A stretch of 64,000 nucleotides of DNA. Origin: Telopea speciosissima (Eukaryota; Streptophyta; Magnoliopsida; Proteales; Proteaceae). The notes below the pieces were generated by a model. The model did no database searches. It saw nothing but the letters and a program-made list of their open reading frames with translations, and was not told the DNA's origin. Every line of letters begins with the position of its first letter. Position 1 is the first letter of the stretch. The position numbers and the translations under genes were made by a program. Below, piece after piece: positions 21,716-35,423 of this stretch. The stretch is from NCBI RefSeq assembly GCF_018873765.1, contig NC_057925.1, forward strand, positions 12,101,568 to 12,165,567, read 5' to 3'.

Positions 21716-22164
21716 TCAAAAAATATGTACAAGTCAGCAAAGGATCTACTAAGTCAACAAAGGACCCCTACTAGTAAGTGGATCGAGCTCGTGTGTGGTC
21801 TAGGGTTGAGATTGCAATCGTGCTACGCTAAATTCATACGCCGCCACGTGAATTTCATGCCGAACCAATGGCTGGTAGATGAGCACAATTCAAAATTCAA
21901 AATTATTGCACAATGTGGAATTTTTAGCTGTAATTTGGAATTGAACTCGTCTACCAACAATTAGATCAGCACTGAATCAACGTAGTGTCTTGGGAGTTGA
22001 GCGCAACATGATGCCCACTCAACCCCAAGCCACGGACGAGGTCGATCCATCCCTACTAATAAGTAGTCTTGAATTGAATAAATCTCTCTCTCTCTCTCTC
22101 TCTGTGTTGTATCTCGTCCAAACCCCTTTGAGTTGCTTGCTTACAAAGGTCAAGTAGGTTAAGA
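21716..22164. repeat. Intergenic sequence with a (TC)n microsatellite
   Basis: A dinucleotide TC run lies at about 22,083-22,103. I recognise no coding sequence around it. Confidence 0.6.
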
Positions 22165-22440
22165 TCATGGTTTTAGTGCATGGTATCGGATTGGGTATTG
22201 GTCACTTGTATTTTATTGGGTATCGATCAACTGCAAAACCGATACGTTATCAATATGGTATCGGCACTGATCAATCGTATTAGACAAGTTCACCCCTAAT
22301 TTTATTTTAAAAAATGGGTTTTTTTTTTTCCTGCTTTACTCTTTGTCTGTACTATTTCACCAATACGGTATCAACACAGTATTGGGATTGGTGACTTGCG
22401 ATATTGATACGGTCGAGGCCATACTGATATCTCAAACTAA
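22165..22440. repeat. MITE-like 'atcgg' repeat
   Basis: Degenerate 'ggtatcggattgggtattgg' repeats resemble the block at 17,385-17,690. The ends are not defined. Confidence 0.35.
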
Positions 22441-22587
22441 ACTGTCTTGTCAAAACTTTTAAATTAAACGGTGATAAAGCTTTAAACAACTGGAATATGA
22501 TTATAGATGGGAAGAGCATATTACACCACCTCGCCAAAAAGAACCCGTTAGACCTATTTGAGTGCAAATGAAATTTAATGGACTCTG

Positions 22588-22629
<42 letters not shown>

Positions 22630-24240
22630 ACCTATAGTTGGGAGGATATCTCTTCAATGTCGTTGGAGATGCCCAAAAACTACTAATAAGCATAATTGAA
22701 AATTCAGGTTTTTGATTCGGGCGAGTCACCCGAATGTAAGTCAAAAAATAGCAAAACTTGATCATTAGTCATGTCAATTTCGCCATTTTTTTTTTTTTTG
22801 GGGGGTGAAAACCAGGTTAGAAAATGACCAGTTTGGTTTGAGTTTGTCGAGTAAAAGATGACTCTCTGTTTATATCCAAGTAAAATAAAATTAGCCAAGT
22901 TGGATCAAAATTTAAAACCTTAATCTAAGGGAAATTTGATATTCAATTTTGAATTTGTGATTCAAACTATGATTACTTCAATGTCCAATTCGTCAAAACT
23001 GAGTTTATAATTTCAAGAAGTATAATCATGATAGGTTATTAAAACATGATTTTTACCATAGGCTCCTCTACGGCGCAGGGGTGCCTCGGACATCTTCTGG
23101 CACGGCAGGAAAATGTGCCACGTGTGCTGAGGTTGATCCAGTGGCTTGAAAGGATGAAGCACACCTGGGTCATTTCTTCTTATGATTTACATAATCAAAT
23201 AGGCTTTTTGAAATCCATGGGAGGTAAATCGAACTCAGTCTCTACCGTGGTGAACCTCCATTCTCATCTTTGTTCATACCACCTACCTGCTAAGCACTGC
23301 TGCATATTCTAAGCTTGACACTATAATTCCTCTAATTTTCTTTTTCGATTTTTATGTTTCATATATTTGCATTATGGGACGGGATTTCAATATCCCTTGA
23401 AGCTAAATAGGTACTAATTTTTGCCATTTCATGAATATGAAGCTCTGTTATAGAAAATGGGAAAAAAATGATTTTTCATATTCAATGAGAACCTGAGAGA
23501 TGATCAATATAATTTGTCATTTGCTGGAGTTGGTTCAGTTTCAACAACTATGATTGTGTCAGTAGAGTTAATATGACCTTTATGCCGGTCCAGTGATAAT
23601 GGATGAAGCCATGGCAGCCTTAGAGTATCATAATTACATGTTATTTACTTATTTATTGAAAAATGATTTTTTTATGATATAATAAAAGTATTTGAAATTT
23701 TATATCCACACATGACGAAATTAGCCATGCTTACCCATAGTCCATATTTGAGCTACCAATTTTTCATTTACTCAATTGTAAGTTTTTACATGTTTTATTT
23801 TATTTTATTTTTTGGTATAATTATCAAATTATCAAAAATAGGTTTGGGTTTATCAAATTTCCTATCAAGTCTTTTATTTCACCAAATAGAGAGGGTTCTT
23901 CACGATGCCAAGATGGGGAGGAATCTACACGTTACACCAATGGATAATTCAAAGAATGACATCACCACATGAGGACCTCATGAGTCCAAAGAAAAAGGGA
24001 ATGTGCCAGTGTGAACCCCAAAATATCTGAAAGACTTTGATTGATAAAAGAATCGAAAAATAGGTCAATATTGCATTACAAGTTGGTCGTCTAAATTGAT
24101 GCATAAGTAATCAAAACTCTTTGATTCTTGACTTCGAAAGTAGAGTAGGACAAGGGATATATGGTAATTAGAGGCTTTATCACCAAAGTTCCTCTCAGAG
24201 AACGTAACGAAAAACGTTTTTTTTTTTTTTTAATTTTTTA
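22441..24240. other. Intergenic sequence
   Basis: A (GA)n run lies at about 22,592-22,625, and T-runs occur near 22,788 and 24,217. Short open frames (for example 23,046-23,312) show no recognisable domain. Confidence 0.5.
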
Positions 24241-24263
24241 TAATGATAAACCCATCCCCCGCA

Positions 24264-25490
24264 CGGGCTCTACTTCTTCTCCATCTTTCAATCAAGCACA
24301 CCACTACATCTCTATCCAGCTTACTTCCAAGAACTTTTTTTTCTGGCAAACTCAAGTTGAACCTTTTCCCGAGGGTCAAAACTTGTATGGACATCTTGAT
24401 GGCACTATACCATGCCCAACCGAGGCTGTTGGTGCTGCTACTTGGCACCGACAAGACTCTTTGATTCGGACCTTTCTTATTGCCTCCCACTCTGAGGAGG
24501 TTTTTCCCCTTATTCTTGGCAGGCGAACCAGTCGTGAAATCTGGGAGACTCTCTCTACGGCCTTTTCTTCTCCTTCTGAAAGCCATATTATGTCTCTCAC
24601 TATGGCCTTACAAGACATAGCATAGAAACCTAATGAACCTGTGTCTCAATTTTTGCAGTGAGCAAAATCAATCGCTGTCGAACTTCATGTTGCCGGTCAT
24701 TCTCTACGGCCGAGCATTTTTAATCTCCACATCTATCGTGGTCTCAAGACTGAATTTCGTATATTTGTTGACTCAGACTGATCCTATATCCGATGATGAT
24801 TTACATGCAATGCTACTCAGCCATGAGTTTCTTCATGGCACATCCATGACGAAGTTGACACTTTCTGACGCTCCATCTGGTACCCCTCCCATGGCCAACA
24901 CTGTTCAACACTCCTCCTCCCCTGGTGATCCAGGCTCTCCTTCTCCCAATAGGGGTGGCTGTGGAGGTAGCGGTGGGAGGGGCCGTGGTGGTCGTGACTT
25001 CGTCAATCAGTTCCCTTGCCGGTTCTGGTGCTCGATTTGCAGGCGTACAAACCACTCTACAAACAGCTGCTACTATAGATCCCACTTAGGTTACCCTAAC
25101 CCGCAACCTTTCCCCTCCTCCAACTCTCTGGCAGCCCATTATACCTGCCCCACCTATCCCAGTTATCCCACCTCCCCTTATGGTCATCCCAGCCCACCTA
25201 TTTTACCCACATCAAATCTCACTTCATCATTACCATGGTACCGTAACACTGGTGCTTCTCACCATGTCACTCCTGATATTCAAACATTTTCTCAATATGA
25301 CGAATATAATGGTCAGGATCAATTGCATGTTGGTAACGGTAAGGGACTCCCTATTTCTCACATTGGTTCTTCTTCTTTCCCTTCTACTTCTTCTCGTTCT
25401 TTTTTGTTACATAATGTCTTGCATGTTCCATCCATGTCTAAATCTCTTCTTTCTATTCAGAAATGTGCACGTGATAATAAAGTTCTTTGA
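24264..25490 (+). pseudogene. Copia gag and protease remnant
   Basis: The frame to 24,625 carries a copia gag start (ISIQLTSKNFFFWQTQV, then YGHLDGTIPCP). It stops at about 24,623 and continues after a shift. In 24,633-25,490 a zinc knuckle (CSICRRTNHSTNSC) is followed by a protease region where the expected D-(S/T)-G-A is NTGA. The catalytic Asp is therefore lost. The region ends in a stop. Confidence 0.88.
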
Positions 25491-25599
25491 ATTTCACCCG
25501 TCTCATTTTCTTGTGAAGGATCAAATCACCAAGTCCACTCTTCTCTCCGGTCCGAGCAAAGGGGGTCTTTATGAACTCTCCCCATTCTTCTCCGTCTGT

Positions 25600-26443
25600 T
25601 CACCATGATGTTCGCACTTCTCTTGATATGTGGCATCGTCACCTGGGACACCCACATGAGCATTTACTCTGTACTATGCTTAATAATAATAATTTACCTT
25701 TTATTTCATCTCGTCTTAGTTCTCTTTGTAAGGCTTTCTAGATGGGTAGAGCCAGCCGTTTGTCTTTGGTCGAGACTCATACTAAGAGTTTATTTCCTTT
25801 AGATCTTGTTCATAGTGATGTTTGGGGTCCTTCACCCACTGCTTCTGTTGATGGCCATCATTTTTATGTTATTTTTATGGATGACAATACAAATTTTCTT
25901 TGGTTTTATCCTCTTGTGTGTAAATCTGATGTATTTAATGTGTTTAAGTATTTTCAAGCTCTTGTGGAACGTTTATTTAAACACAAAACTAAATCCGTTC
26001 AGACCGATTGGGGAGGTGAATTTCGGACATTACCTACTTATTTCTCCAACATTGGTATTTCTCATCGACCGTCTGCCCCCCACACTCATGAGCAACAGGG
26101 TGCCATTGAGCGTCGTCATCGCCATATTGTTGAAATAGGCTTATCCCTGCTTGCTCATGGGTCAATTCCCCAAATGTATCGGCATTTTGCCTTTGAAACG
26201 ACAGTATTTTTAATCGGCCGAATGCCCTCAATTGTCTCCCTTGGTGTTTCTCCTTTCAATTGGTATTTCATCGTCTCCCTGATTATACTTTTCTTAAGGT
26301 TTTTGGTTGTCTTTGTTTTCCTTATTTACGTCCTTATAATAAGCATAAAATGGACTATCGCTCATCGTTGTGTGCATTCTTGGGTTACAGTCCATCTAAC
26401 ATGGGCTATCGTTGCCTTAATCTCTCTACTAGTTGCATTATAA
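25600..26443 (+). pseudogene. Copia integrase remnant
   Basis: The remains of the zinc-binding head (WHRHLGHPH, then LCKAF and a stop) precede the catalytic core at 25,742-26,443. The core shows HSDVWGP, TDWGGEF and IERRHRHIVE, so the three acidic DDE residues are visible. The frame then drifts into noise after about 26,230. Confidence 0.88.
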
Positions 26444-26601
26444 TTGCTCGGCATATCGAGTTTGATGAGAGTTTTTTCCCCTTCTCAATCTCTATTTTGG
26501 GACCTCCCCCTCCCTCTTCTCTAGGTCTCTCATAGCCTTGTGCATCAGCCCCTATTCAGTTTCAACAGTCCTCTATACTACGGCCCGCGCCCTTACCATC
26601 A

Positions 26602-28397
26602 TTGCATTTGGCCTCACCATTACAGCCCTCCCCACTGATGCCAACAAGCCCTATGCCTACCCCAAACCCAACACCCACAACCAGCCCTACTGTCCCTCTG
26701 ACTGGCCCCTCTCCTGACTCTCCACCACTTAGGACACGCCCCATCCAGGACCTTTACTCTCCAGCCACGGCCCAACTACCACCCCTGCCTGCTACTCACC
26801 ATCCCATGCAGCTTCAGTCCAAACCTCAGGTTCCCCATGCCCTTAAAATTACTGTTTCTACTGAACCTACATGTTTTACACAGGCAAATAAGTTACCAGA
26901 ATGGCGGGTTGCAATGGCAGATGAGTTTAATGCCCTGATTTGGAATGGTACCTGGACTTTTGTGCCACAGACACCCAACATGAACATTATTGGCTGCAAG
27001 TGGGTATATCGGATCAAAAGAAAGGCCGATGGTTCTCTTGAGTGCTACAAAGTGCGTTTGGTTGCGAAAGGCTTCCACCAGCAACATGGGATTGACTATG
27101 TTGAGACCTTCTGTCCTGCATGTTATTAAACCCACTACTATACAGTGTGTTCTTTCTATTGCTCTCCTAGGGCTAGCCGGTGCGACAACTTGATGTTCAT
27201 AATGCAGTCCTCCATGGTTTGCTTCATGAAGAGGTTTTTATGTCTCAACCTCCGGGATTTGTTGACAATTCTCAACCACACTATGTCTGTAAATTAAATC
27301 GGTCCCTCTATGGTCTTAAACAGGCTCCTCATGCTTGGTTTTCTCGTCTCTCAGAGTTTCTTCTTCACCTTGGTTTTTCTGGTTCAAAGACAGACACTTC
27401 GTTGTTTATTCGTCGCATTGGGCCTCATGTGTGCTATATTCTTGTTTATGTTGATATTTTGATGACTGGCAGAGATTCTAGCATGGTCACTTCTCCTATG
27501 TAGCAGCTATCCAAGGAATTTTCTATTAAAGATCTTGGCAACCTGCATTTTTTCGTGGGCATAGAAGTTGTCAAGCATTCTCGTGGAATTATTCTTTCTC
27601 AGTCTTGTTACATTTTGGAATTATTGCAACACATTGGTATGGTCGATTGCAAGACTGTGAAGACTCCCACGGCTGCCACTTTTAAGCCTTCAGATTCAGG
27701 GGGTGCGTCAATGTCCAACCCTACCAAGTATCGCTTTGTTGTAGGAGCCCTGCAATATGTCACCCTTACTCGCCTAGATGACACTTTCTCCATCAATAGA
27801 GCATGCCAATTTATGCATGCCCCTGTAGAAGATCATTGGCAACTTGTAAAATGCATTCTTCGGTATTTGAAAAGTACCAGGAATTTTGGGCTACCTATTG
27901 AGCATTCTACTTCTCGTTCTCTTCAAGCATTCTCTGATGCCGACTGGGTAGGTGACAGCACTGATCGCAAACCCACAAGTGGTTTCGCAATTTTTCTTGG
28001 TGCAAATCTGATCTCCTGGATCTCCTAGAAGCAACAGACTATTGTCCGTTCCTCTATAGAGGCTGAGTATAAATCCCTGGCTGATGCTTCGGCCGATTTA
28101 ATTTGGTTGGAATCATTACTAGGCAAACTTGGGTATCCCCTGGCACGCCCCCAATACTCTGGTATGATAATATTGGCGACACCTACCTCTCGGCAAATCC
28201 AGGGTTTCATGCACACACAAAGCATGTCGAAATTGATTTTCATTTTGTTCGGGATCGTGTGTCCAAGAAGTAGCTCCAGATCCAGTAACTCTACACATGA
28301 TCAACTCGCCAATAGATTGACTAAGCCTCTTGCTTCGGCGCGGTTTTATTTTTTGTGGGACAAGCTGAAGATTCGGGTGCCCGATTCTCCACCTTGA
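26602..28397 (+). pseudogene. Copia reverse transcriptase and RNase H remnant
   Basis: 26,602-27,129 carries WRVAMADEFNALIWNGTW and GCKWVYRIKRKADG, then breaks. 27,180-27,503 carries LNRSLYGLKQAPHAWF, but the catalytic YVDD is YVDI. 27,555-28,028 holds the connection and RNase H start (FSDADWVGDSTDRKPTSG). 28,029-28,397 has the RNase H tail ([13 protein letters not shown]). Stops separate the pieces, and the lost second Asp of YVDD shows the enzyme is inactive. Confidence 0.9.
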
Positions 28398-28402
28398 GGG
28401 GG

Positions 28403-28682
28403 TGTATTGAGAGAAACCATAGTCGAGTTTCCTTTCTCGGTTTATTATTACATGTGATAATAAACCTTCTTCATTTAGCACATTGAATTGAGATCCTCAT
28501 ATACTTGTAAAGTCAATATTTTATGTGATATTCACCCAAAAAAAATATTTTATGTGATCCTAAGAAATATCTTACCTAGTTTAAACTAAGCTAGGAATGT
28601 AGTCTTTGTAATCTGTATATTGTACTTTCTTTGAGTGAATGAAATCAAGGAATATTATTCACTCTAATAGTCACTAATAACA
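28403..28682 (+). repeat. 3' LTR of the copia element
   Basis: It starts TGTATTGAGAG right after the purine tract and ends TAACA, about 280 bases long. With no 5' LTR found, this end rests on the TG...CA pattern only. Confidence 0.7.
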
Positions 28683-29085
28683 TAAAACCGAACCGGCCGT
28701 TTTCCTATTTAATTCACATGATGACCACTTTATTACCATTCTAAAATTACTTCCAAGACATATGGCAAGGTCACCCATTCTAAAGTTTTTGGGCTTTTGA
28801 GAAAACAAGTCTGGGACTGAAAAATGCCTAGCACCCCTCCCCCCACTTCCCAATTAAAAAATTAATCTTGAAAACATTGTTGATGGTGATAGAACTAGAC
28901 TCATGATGAATTTCTATGTCATGGTTAACTTTTCGTAGCACTTCTCACTAAAAAAAGACACTTTTAGTAGTTCTCAAAATATTTTCTTGTCTTAACCAAC
29001 CCCCTCTCAAAAAAAAAATATATATACATCCTTCTAACTTTTCTTAAATCATTCTCCAACTTGATTAACTTTACTACTGTTTGTC
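28683..29085. other. Intergenic sequence, nothing recognised
   Basis: AT-rich spacer with short C and A runs. No coding or repeat signal was recognised. Confidence 0.5.
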
Positions 29086-29090
29086 ATTCA

Positions 29091-29728
29091 TGTTGGATTT
29101 TTAATTGTTTTTAAAATTAAAGATTCGAAATGTGGTTTTGTTGGAGGGTTGAGTTCTTGCCTAATAGACACCTAAATAGTTAATAGGTGCTTATTGAAAG
29201 ACTTGTTTAAGTGGCTAACAAACAAGCCTTATGAGAAAAGACATGAGTTGGGACATATCTCTTGGAGATACCCCTTAGTGGTGTCTTTTCCTCTCATATA
29301 TAAAGAGAGGAGGTCTTGCTCATTCTCTAACAATTGTTTTTGGAAACATCTTTAGAAGCAATTTTAAGTATATGTTTTCTTTTCCACCGTAGTTGGTCAG
29401 TGTCGATGAGTTAGTGAATATAGACTTTGGACGCCCTTTGTAATCACATTTGGAACTGCAACCTACGTGATTAGAGAGTTGTTTTATTTGGGGGGTATAG
29501 ATGCATGGTCAACCCGGATTGCAGAATTCGGACATCTAAAAACCTTAAGGAGAGCATCGTTTGATGCAACTCAACTCTACCATTTATTGTTCGGGTTATA
29601 CAAGAGGACTTGTATTGTTGACGTGGTGCGATACAATCTGTCATGCCAATCAGATAGGTCTTGTATTTAATATTTATTTATTGTATTTCTAGTCTTATAC
29701 TTGCGGCCCAGGATATTTTATTCCTACA
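29091..29728 (+). mobile_element. Solo LTR (family 2)
   Basis: A 638-base element runs TGTTGG...CTACA and is flanked by the perfect 5-base duplication ATTCA (29,086-29,090 and 29,729-29,733). A TATA-like CATATATAAAG is at about 29,294-29,304. The short open frame at 29,467-29,670 falls inside it and is not a gene. Confidence 0.85.
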
Positions 29729-29733
29729 ATTCA

Positions 29734-30528
29734 TAAAGGCACTTTGACTAGGCTCTCACACGAGATTCATGACAAACATTTCCATTTTCTAAATCCTTGT
29801 CCAACTTTAGCTTAATTTTCTTAGTGCTTGAGATTTATAAAGATACTTTAATTAAGACCCCACTGAATCTTGGGTCCACCTCTTGTTTACACCCTATTTT
29901 TTGTCTATTTCGATTAATAGAGAAATAGACCAAAATCTATTTCAGTCAAGACTGACATGTTGGGCCTTATTGAGGTAAAGAAATGAAAAACAACTTACAA
30001 GGATTGATTAAATTCATAAATAAAAATTGTTGAAAGATTAAATAAGAGATTAAACATCAAATCACCCCGACTAAAGGTATATCAAAAAAATTCAATTCCG
30101 CAACAGATGATAAATGAAGGATACATTTCGTATTCAAGGAATCAAGGGAGGGCAGGCGCTGGTGGTATTTTCAGATACTACAATGCTAAACGTACATATT
30201 TAAATAAAGAAATCATAATTACAATTTTTTCTCAAACAAGAATCACCTCCAAAGAAATAAAGACCAACTTTGTGGTCTATAGTGAGAACTTCAGCCATGC
30301 CTTTCCTATCAAAATACCAAAAGGCTGATATACTTTGGGAAACTAGATTGAAAATCATGCAATTAACGAAAGGCTGACCTTGAGAACTATTGCTTAATTT
30401 TGAGTGCAGTCTCAAATGAATTGCCTTAGTCCCCTGTTGGTGAAATGAAACGTCGATCACAATTATTGTACTTCAATATCATTTAGGTCACCTATAGTGA
30501 TTGTATGAAAATGATCCACAAATGACGG
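29734..30528 (-). repeat. 3' flank of receptor copy C
   Basis: The part 29,970-30,090 resembles 35,740-35,812 and 62,080-62,210. The part from about 30,240 aligns with sequence 3' of exon 2 in copies A, B and D ('aatcacctccaaagaaataaag', 'cgatcacaattattgtacttc'). No gene is seen. Confidence 0.6.
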
Positions 30529-33500
30529 TCAGAGAACAAGCAGCTCTTTTGATACTTGATGCATAGTTGGGCGGGATTGTGGGTGACTTCGTAAGCATGC
30601 AAGTGCTATTCTCATAACAGAAATAACATCCTTGGCAACCTTTTGATCTGATGGAAAGCTGAGGCATGAGTCTAACATGTCCCTTAATAGTATCTTTTGA
30701 CCAACTAATGACGTTAAAGATGAAATGAGCTCCCTTGGATGCCTTCCCATAATTGTTTCTAATGTCACTACTCCAAAACTATATACATCACACTTATCAG
30801 TTAAAACCATGGTGTAAGCAAGCTCTGCAAAGGAAGAAAGAAAGGGATTTAGTGGAAATGTATAAATAGCAAAACAAACAAGTGTCTTAAAATAGAAACG
30901 ATAAACTACAATATATTTTAAATGACAGATATGGCAGAGCAAGGTCTGGACTCATTAGGTATCAATTTTAAAACTCAAATTCAGTTATTTACTCTCTGTC
31001 CGTGCACCTTTTAGTAGTCCATGAGCCTTCTCTATAACCATGAATCTTTTAATGCTTCATTTTGCCAATGGGTAAGCTCTGTAAGGCCAAACTTCACATT
31101 TGAACAAGGGACCTTGGGGTTTACCTCTACATAAAATTTAGGTCCCATCCAATAGGTTACGTAGCTAAAAATGGGTGGCTCATGGACAAATTCTCCTCTC
31201 TATGGCTTTGGAGGAAACTTGTGCCCAGTATTCCTTCATTACTTGTGAGTATTGTGGCTTTTGACAATAGCATCCTATCTATACATGTTTTGCATAGATA
31301 AAACATTGTTTACATGCTACTCACATCAGCAGATAAATTTGTCATATGTCAAAGTACAGTTCTGTATACAAGCCACGAACCTATTGTGGATATGTTATCT
31401 ATATCAATGTCTATTCCTATGGTAAGTTTAGCCCATATATGTTTACCCCGTCAAATATAAAGTGTAGTAAATGGATACTTTTTCTATAAAAAATTGATAT
31501 ATCAATTTTGAGAAGCTTGGTTTAATGGTAGAAAATTCAAACTAAACAATACATGCATGTTGGAAGTAGAGATGGGACCACAAATTAGAGATTTCCAAGG
31601 ATTCAACCACCCATCCAATAGTCGGTTTGATCACTTTACCCATAAACACCCCCTCTCCCCTCCCCCCCTCCTTACAAGGAAAAAAAAAACAACATAAATA
31701 CAAGGGTTGTTTTATGTTTGAGGATAGAGTTGTATGTGCCCCTCGATGCCCCTCACCAAATGTATATTCATTTTTTGGCCTTCGTTAAATAAATTCAAAA
31801 GGGTGGCCTAAGGTTTATTTTGTGATTGATGAGAGGAATGGATGTAGCGCTCCACCCCTCCCCAAATGTACTTTAAGATCTTGACTTGATTAAAAAAAAT
31901 TTGTAGGGTTGGCCTAGACTCCTAAAGCTTTGGGCAGTCAAAAAAGAATTGTAGCTATTGTAACTTGTTTCTAATTCAATAGAAACCTACAGTAATGCTA
32001 GGGCTACCTATTTTCTGTATAAGAATTTGGAAAAAGTAAACAATTTATTAGAAAAATATAATTGGATAGCTTACATACGAAATATAGTAGGGTTTCTTTT
32101 TCACTCCAAATGGGTAATTTTATTGTTCTATTTTGTTTTCTCCCTTTTCTTACTTCTAATATTCCTTTAGTTTGCAAAAGGTTTTTGCTTGGTTTATTAC
32201 GAATACCATGAAATTAAAGGGTATCCTTTAATTTTCTTTTTGAATTACTCAATTAAATAAAATATTTTCACATCATAATCTATATAATGCATTAGCTTAA
32301 GCTAAAAAGAATCTCAAGGGTATTTACTGATGGAAAATTTAAGAATTTATTATGTAACATATAAAAATCATAACAATAGGACATGGCAACAGTCATCCTA
32401 TTATTCTAAAATGATTGTAATTGAAAGAAACTAAAATACATTTTTTAGTCAAAGTTTTGATGATTGTGTACTAAATCTTTCAAAGTTCTAATAAGATATT
32501 TTCCAAACTATAAGAATTGTTCTCACTTGGACTCAAATGTATGAGATACAAACACTTTAACTTTTCATTTTTCAATACTAAGATGACAAATACTTCAATG
32601 GTCAAATTCAGCAAAAATCCTAGACCTTAAATATTGAAACGAAAATAAAGAAACCTTCAAATTATAACTATAAAAAAATATTTATTTGCAGTGAGAAATT
32701 TAAATACCTGGAGCAATATATCCATGAGTTCCTTTAGGTGACGTCCAATTAGGTGAGTCTTGCTTTAAAAGTCTTGCAATGCCAAAATCAGATAAGCGAG
32801 CCTCAAGTTCCAAGTCCAGCAATATATTTTTGCTTGAAATATCCCGATGAATTATTGGTGGAACACAGTCATGATGCACGTAAGACAAAGCATTGGCCAC
32901 ACTTTTGATGACATTTATTCTTTTCAGCCAATCGAACTCCACAGCCTCTGCCTGATTACTCAAGAAACGTTCTAAGCTTCCCTTTTCCATGTACTCATAA
33001 ACAAGAAACATGCACCGTGGATGAGAGCAAAATCCATAAAGTTTGACAATGTGTCGATGCCTTATTTCTGTTAACACACGTATCTCATTCCCAAAGCTTT
33101 CCTCATTAACTATTGCATCACCTTCTACTGGATGGAACTTCTTCAAGGCTACTACATGGCCAGTACGTAGCGTTGCTTTGTAAACATTTCCATAAGTTCC
33201 AGTTCCAATGCAATATTTGGAATCAAAATCCTCTGTTGCTTGAATAACGTCCTCATAAGCAATTTTGCCATCGAAATTCCATATTGAAAATATGTTGCCA
33301 TGATTTCTTCTGGTCGGTTCTACATTTCCTTTTCACTTTTTCTCCCAAGAGGAAGACGACACTGATAATTGCAAATGCAAAGAACACAGTTCCTATTAAA
33401 GAAGCAATGATGGATATGATGAGTTTGTGTCCATTTTTTTCCGATCCCTTCCGTGGACGAGATTGATTGCAGGGAAGTAGACCTTGAAGTTCACCACATA

Positions 33501-35379
33501 ACCCTTTATTGTTTCTAAATGCTTGAGGTGAAGCATTTTTGAAAACCCTATTGTTAGGAACTACACCCTCCAACTCATTATAGGACAAATCAAGAGATAC
33601 TAAGCTAACCATCTCTTCGAGAGAAAGGGGTATCATGCCTGTGATCATATTGTGGGATAGATTTAAAATTTCCAACATCATCAACTTTGCAAGCTGGGGT
33701 GGTATCAATCCACTGATTAAGTTATGACTAAGGTCCAATTCAACTTGTAGGGATACTAGATTGCCAATTTGAGATGGAACGTTTCCATTCAATGAATTCC
33801 TGCTCACATTTAATAACAACAGTTTGGTGCATTGACAAAGCTGTGTTGGGATTGATCCAATTAGCCTATTTGCTGAGAGGTCTAGATGCTCTAAATTAAT
33901 TAGTTTGCCAATTTCAAGTGGTATATACCCTGAAATCTGGTTGTCTGTTAAATTCAAGTCGATCAAAGACGATAAGCGACCAAATTCCTTTGGTATCTCT
34001 CCAGCAAGTTTGTTGAAAGAAAGGTCAAGTACTCCAAGTTGAGTTAACTGACCAATCTCAGGTGGTATCTTCCCACTAATATTATTTCCAGAAATCTTTA
34101 GCACTGATAAATTCCCACATTTCCCCCAATTTGGTGACAGCTCTCCATATAGTCTGTTGTGACTCATATCAATGTAATAAAGATGTGGATGCACAGCAAA
34201 TTGTCAGCTATATTTCCTACAAATAGGTTGATGCCAAGTCGAACTCTTCTTAAACTTGTGCAATTTCTGAAGTCTGGAATAGAACCCATGAGACTATTGT
34301 TTAAAACTGAAAGATATTGAATTGATCCTTGGCATATTTTTTGTGGCAAGCTTCCAGATAATTTATTCTCACATAAATTGAGCACTTCTAATTTACTTGA
34401 ATTAGCAAGAGAAACGGGGATTGGGCCGTTGAGTTTGTTTAGAGATAGTCTCAAGTCAACTAAATTTTCCATATCTCCAATTGCTGAAGGCACTGGACTA
34501 GATAATTGATTGTCATACAAATAGAGCAACTCTAGTTTACTTAAATTAGCTAGAGAATGAGGGATTGGACCATTGAGTATGTTGCCATATAGCTCCAAGT
34601 CAATCAGATTTTCCATACCTCCAATTTCTGAAGGCACCGGACCAGATAATTGATTCTCAAACAAATAGAGCTTCTCTAGTTTAGTTAAATTAGCCATAGA
34701 ATGAGGGATTGGACCGTTGAGTTTGTTTCGAGCTAGGTCCAAGCGAATCAGATTTTCCATATCTCTAATTTCTGAAGGTATTTGACCATTGAGTTCATTG
34801 TGACGGAGGTATAGAAAGCCAAGATTGCTTAAATTGCTCAAGGGAGCGAGGCAGAATTCTGGAAAGAGTATTATAGGAGAGATCGAGGTGGGTGAGTTTG
34901 GAGAGACTACCAACATGCTTGGGTATGGTTCCTGTGAGTTCATTGAAGCTGAGATTGAGACGAATAAGATTGGGAAAGGAAGAGAAGGTCAAGTTATCAA
35001 GCGTACCTTTCAACTCCACTTTGGGAAGACTAATCGCAACCACACTACTTCCGGCGTTGTTGCAAGTTATACCAAACCACTTGCATGGTGGGATTGCTGA
35101 TGATGATGAAGTGATGGTGGCGTTGGGATGAGATGGTGATGTGGTAACCTTCCAAGAATGGAGAGCAGCAACAGAGTAGCTCTAAAGGCTGGCTTTCCAT
35201 TTGAGAAGAGCTTCTGCTTCACTTGACAACTGATCAGAGACGACGACCCTTGAGCTACTACCAAACGCAGAGGAAATGAAGAAGCTTAAAAGGCAAAGAA
35301 ACACTACAACAACGTTTGGGAAGAAGGATAACAATGGAGTGCGAGAAGAAAGGGTGTTGGTTGTTGTAGAGTAGGCCAT
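30529..35379 (-). pseudogene. MIK2-like receptor kinase copy C (broken)
   Basis: Exon 1 is 32,708-35,379, exon 2 30,529-30,824, and the intron about 1.9 kb. The protein would begin [14 protein letters not shown] with a signal peptide. Breaks against copy B are an in-frame TAG after WKASL (35,182-35,184), a 1-base insertion near 34,852, a 1-base deletion near 34,198, a 2-base deletion after the membrane helix (about 33,320-33,350), and a CGA-to-TGA change after KELLVL (30,529-30,531) that shortens the tail. Kinase motifs survive ([35 protein letters not shown]). It has only two of the 48-residue LRR-pair units. Splice sites are preserved, which suggests that function was lost by point damage rather than by retroposition. 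Confidence 0.92.
30825..32707 (-). other. Intron of copy C, closest to the ancestral form
   Basis: About 1.9 kb without a placed transposon. It serves as the empty-site reference for the insertions in copies A and B. Confidence 0.8.
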
Positions 35380-35412
35380 GGTTGGGTACTGTAAGTTGTT
35401 GTTGTTTGATTG

Positions 35413-35423
35413 TTAATTTATAG
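35413..35423 (-). promoter_or_regulatory. TATA box of copy C
   Basis: Minus-strand CTATAAATTAA, about 34 bases before the ATG at 35,379. It is closer than the equivalent in copies B and D. Confidence 0.5.

Larger units (their letters stand above)
24241..28682 (+). mobile_element. Degenerate Ty1/copia retrotransposon, 5' end missing
   Basis: The element order is gag, protease, integrase, reverse transcriptase, RNase H, which is the copia order. A 3' LTR follows at 28,403-28,682 after a purine tract (TTGAGGGGG). No 5' LTR or primer-binding site was found upstream, so the left side is truncated. Many stops and frameshifts break the polyprotein. Confidence 0.9.

Noticed and set aside
24160-24240. 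A 5' LTR for the copia element near its left end
   Set aside because: No sequence matching the 3' LTR (TGTATTGAGAG...) occurs upstream, and no primer-binding site was found.
24813-25085. Minus-strand frames overlapping the copia gag
   Set aside because: They are shadows of the sense coding sequence and carry no domain of their own.
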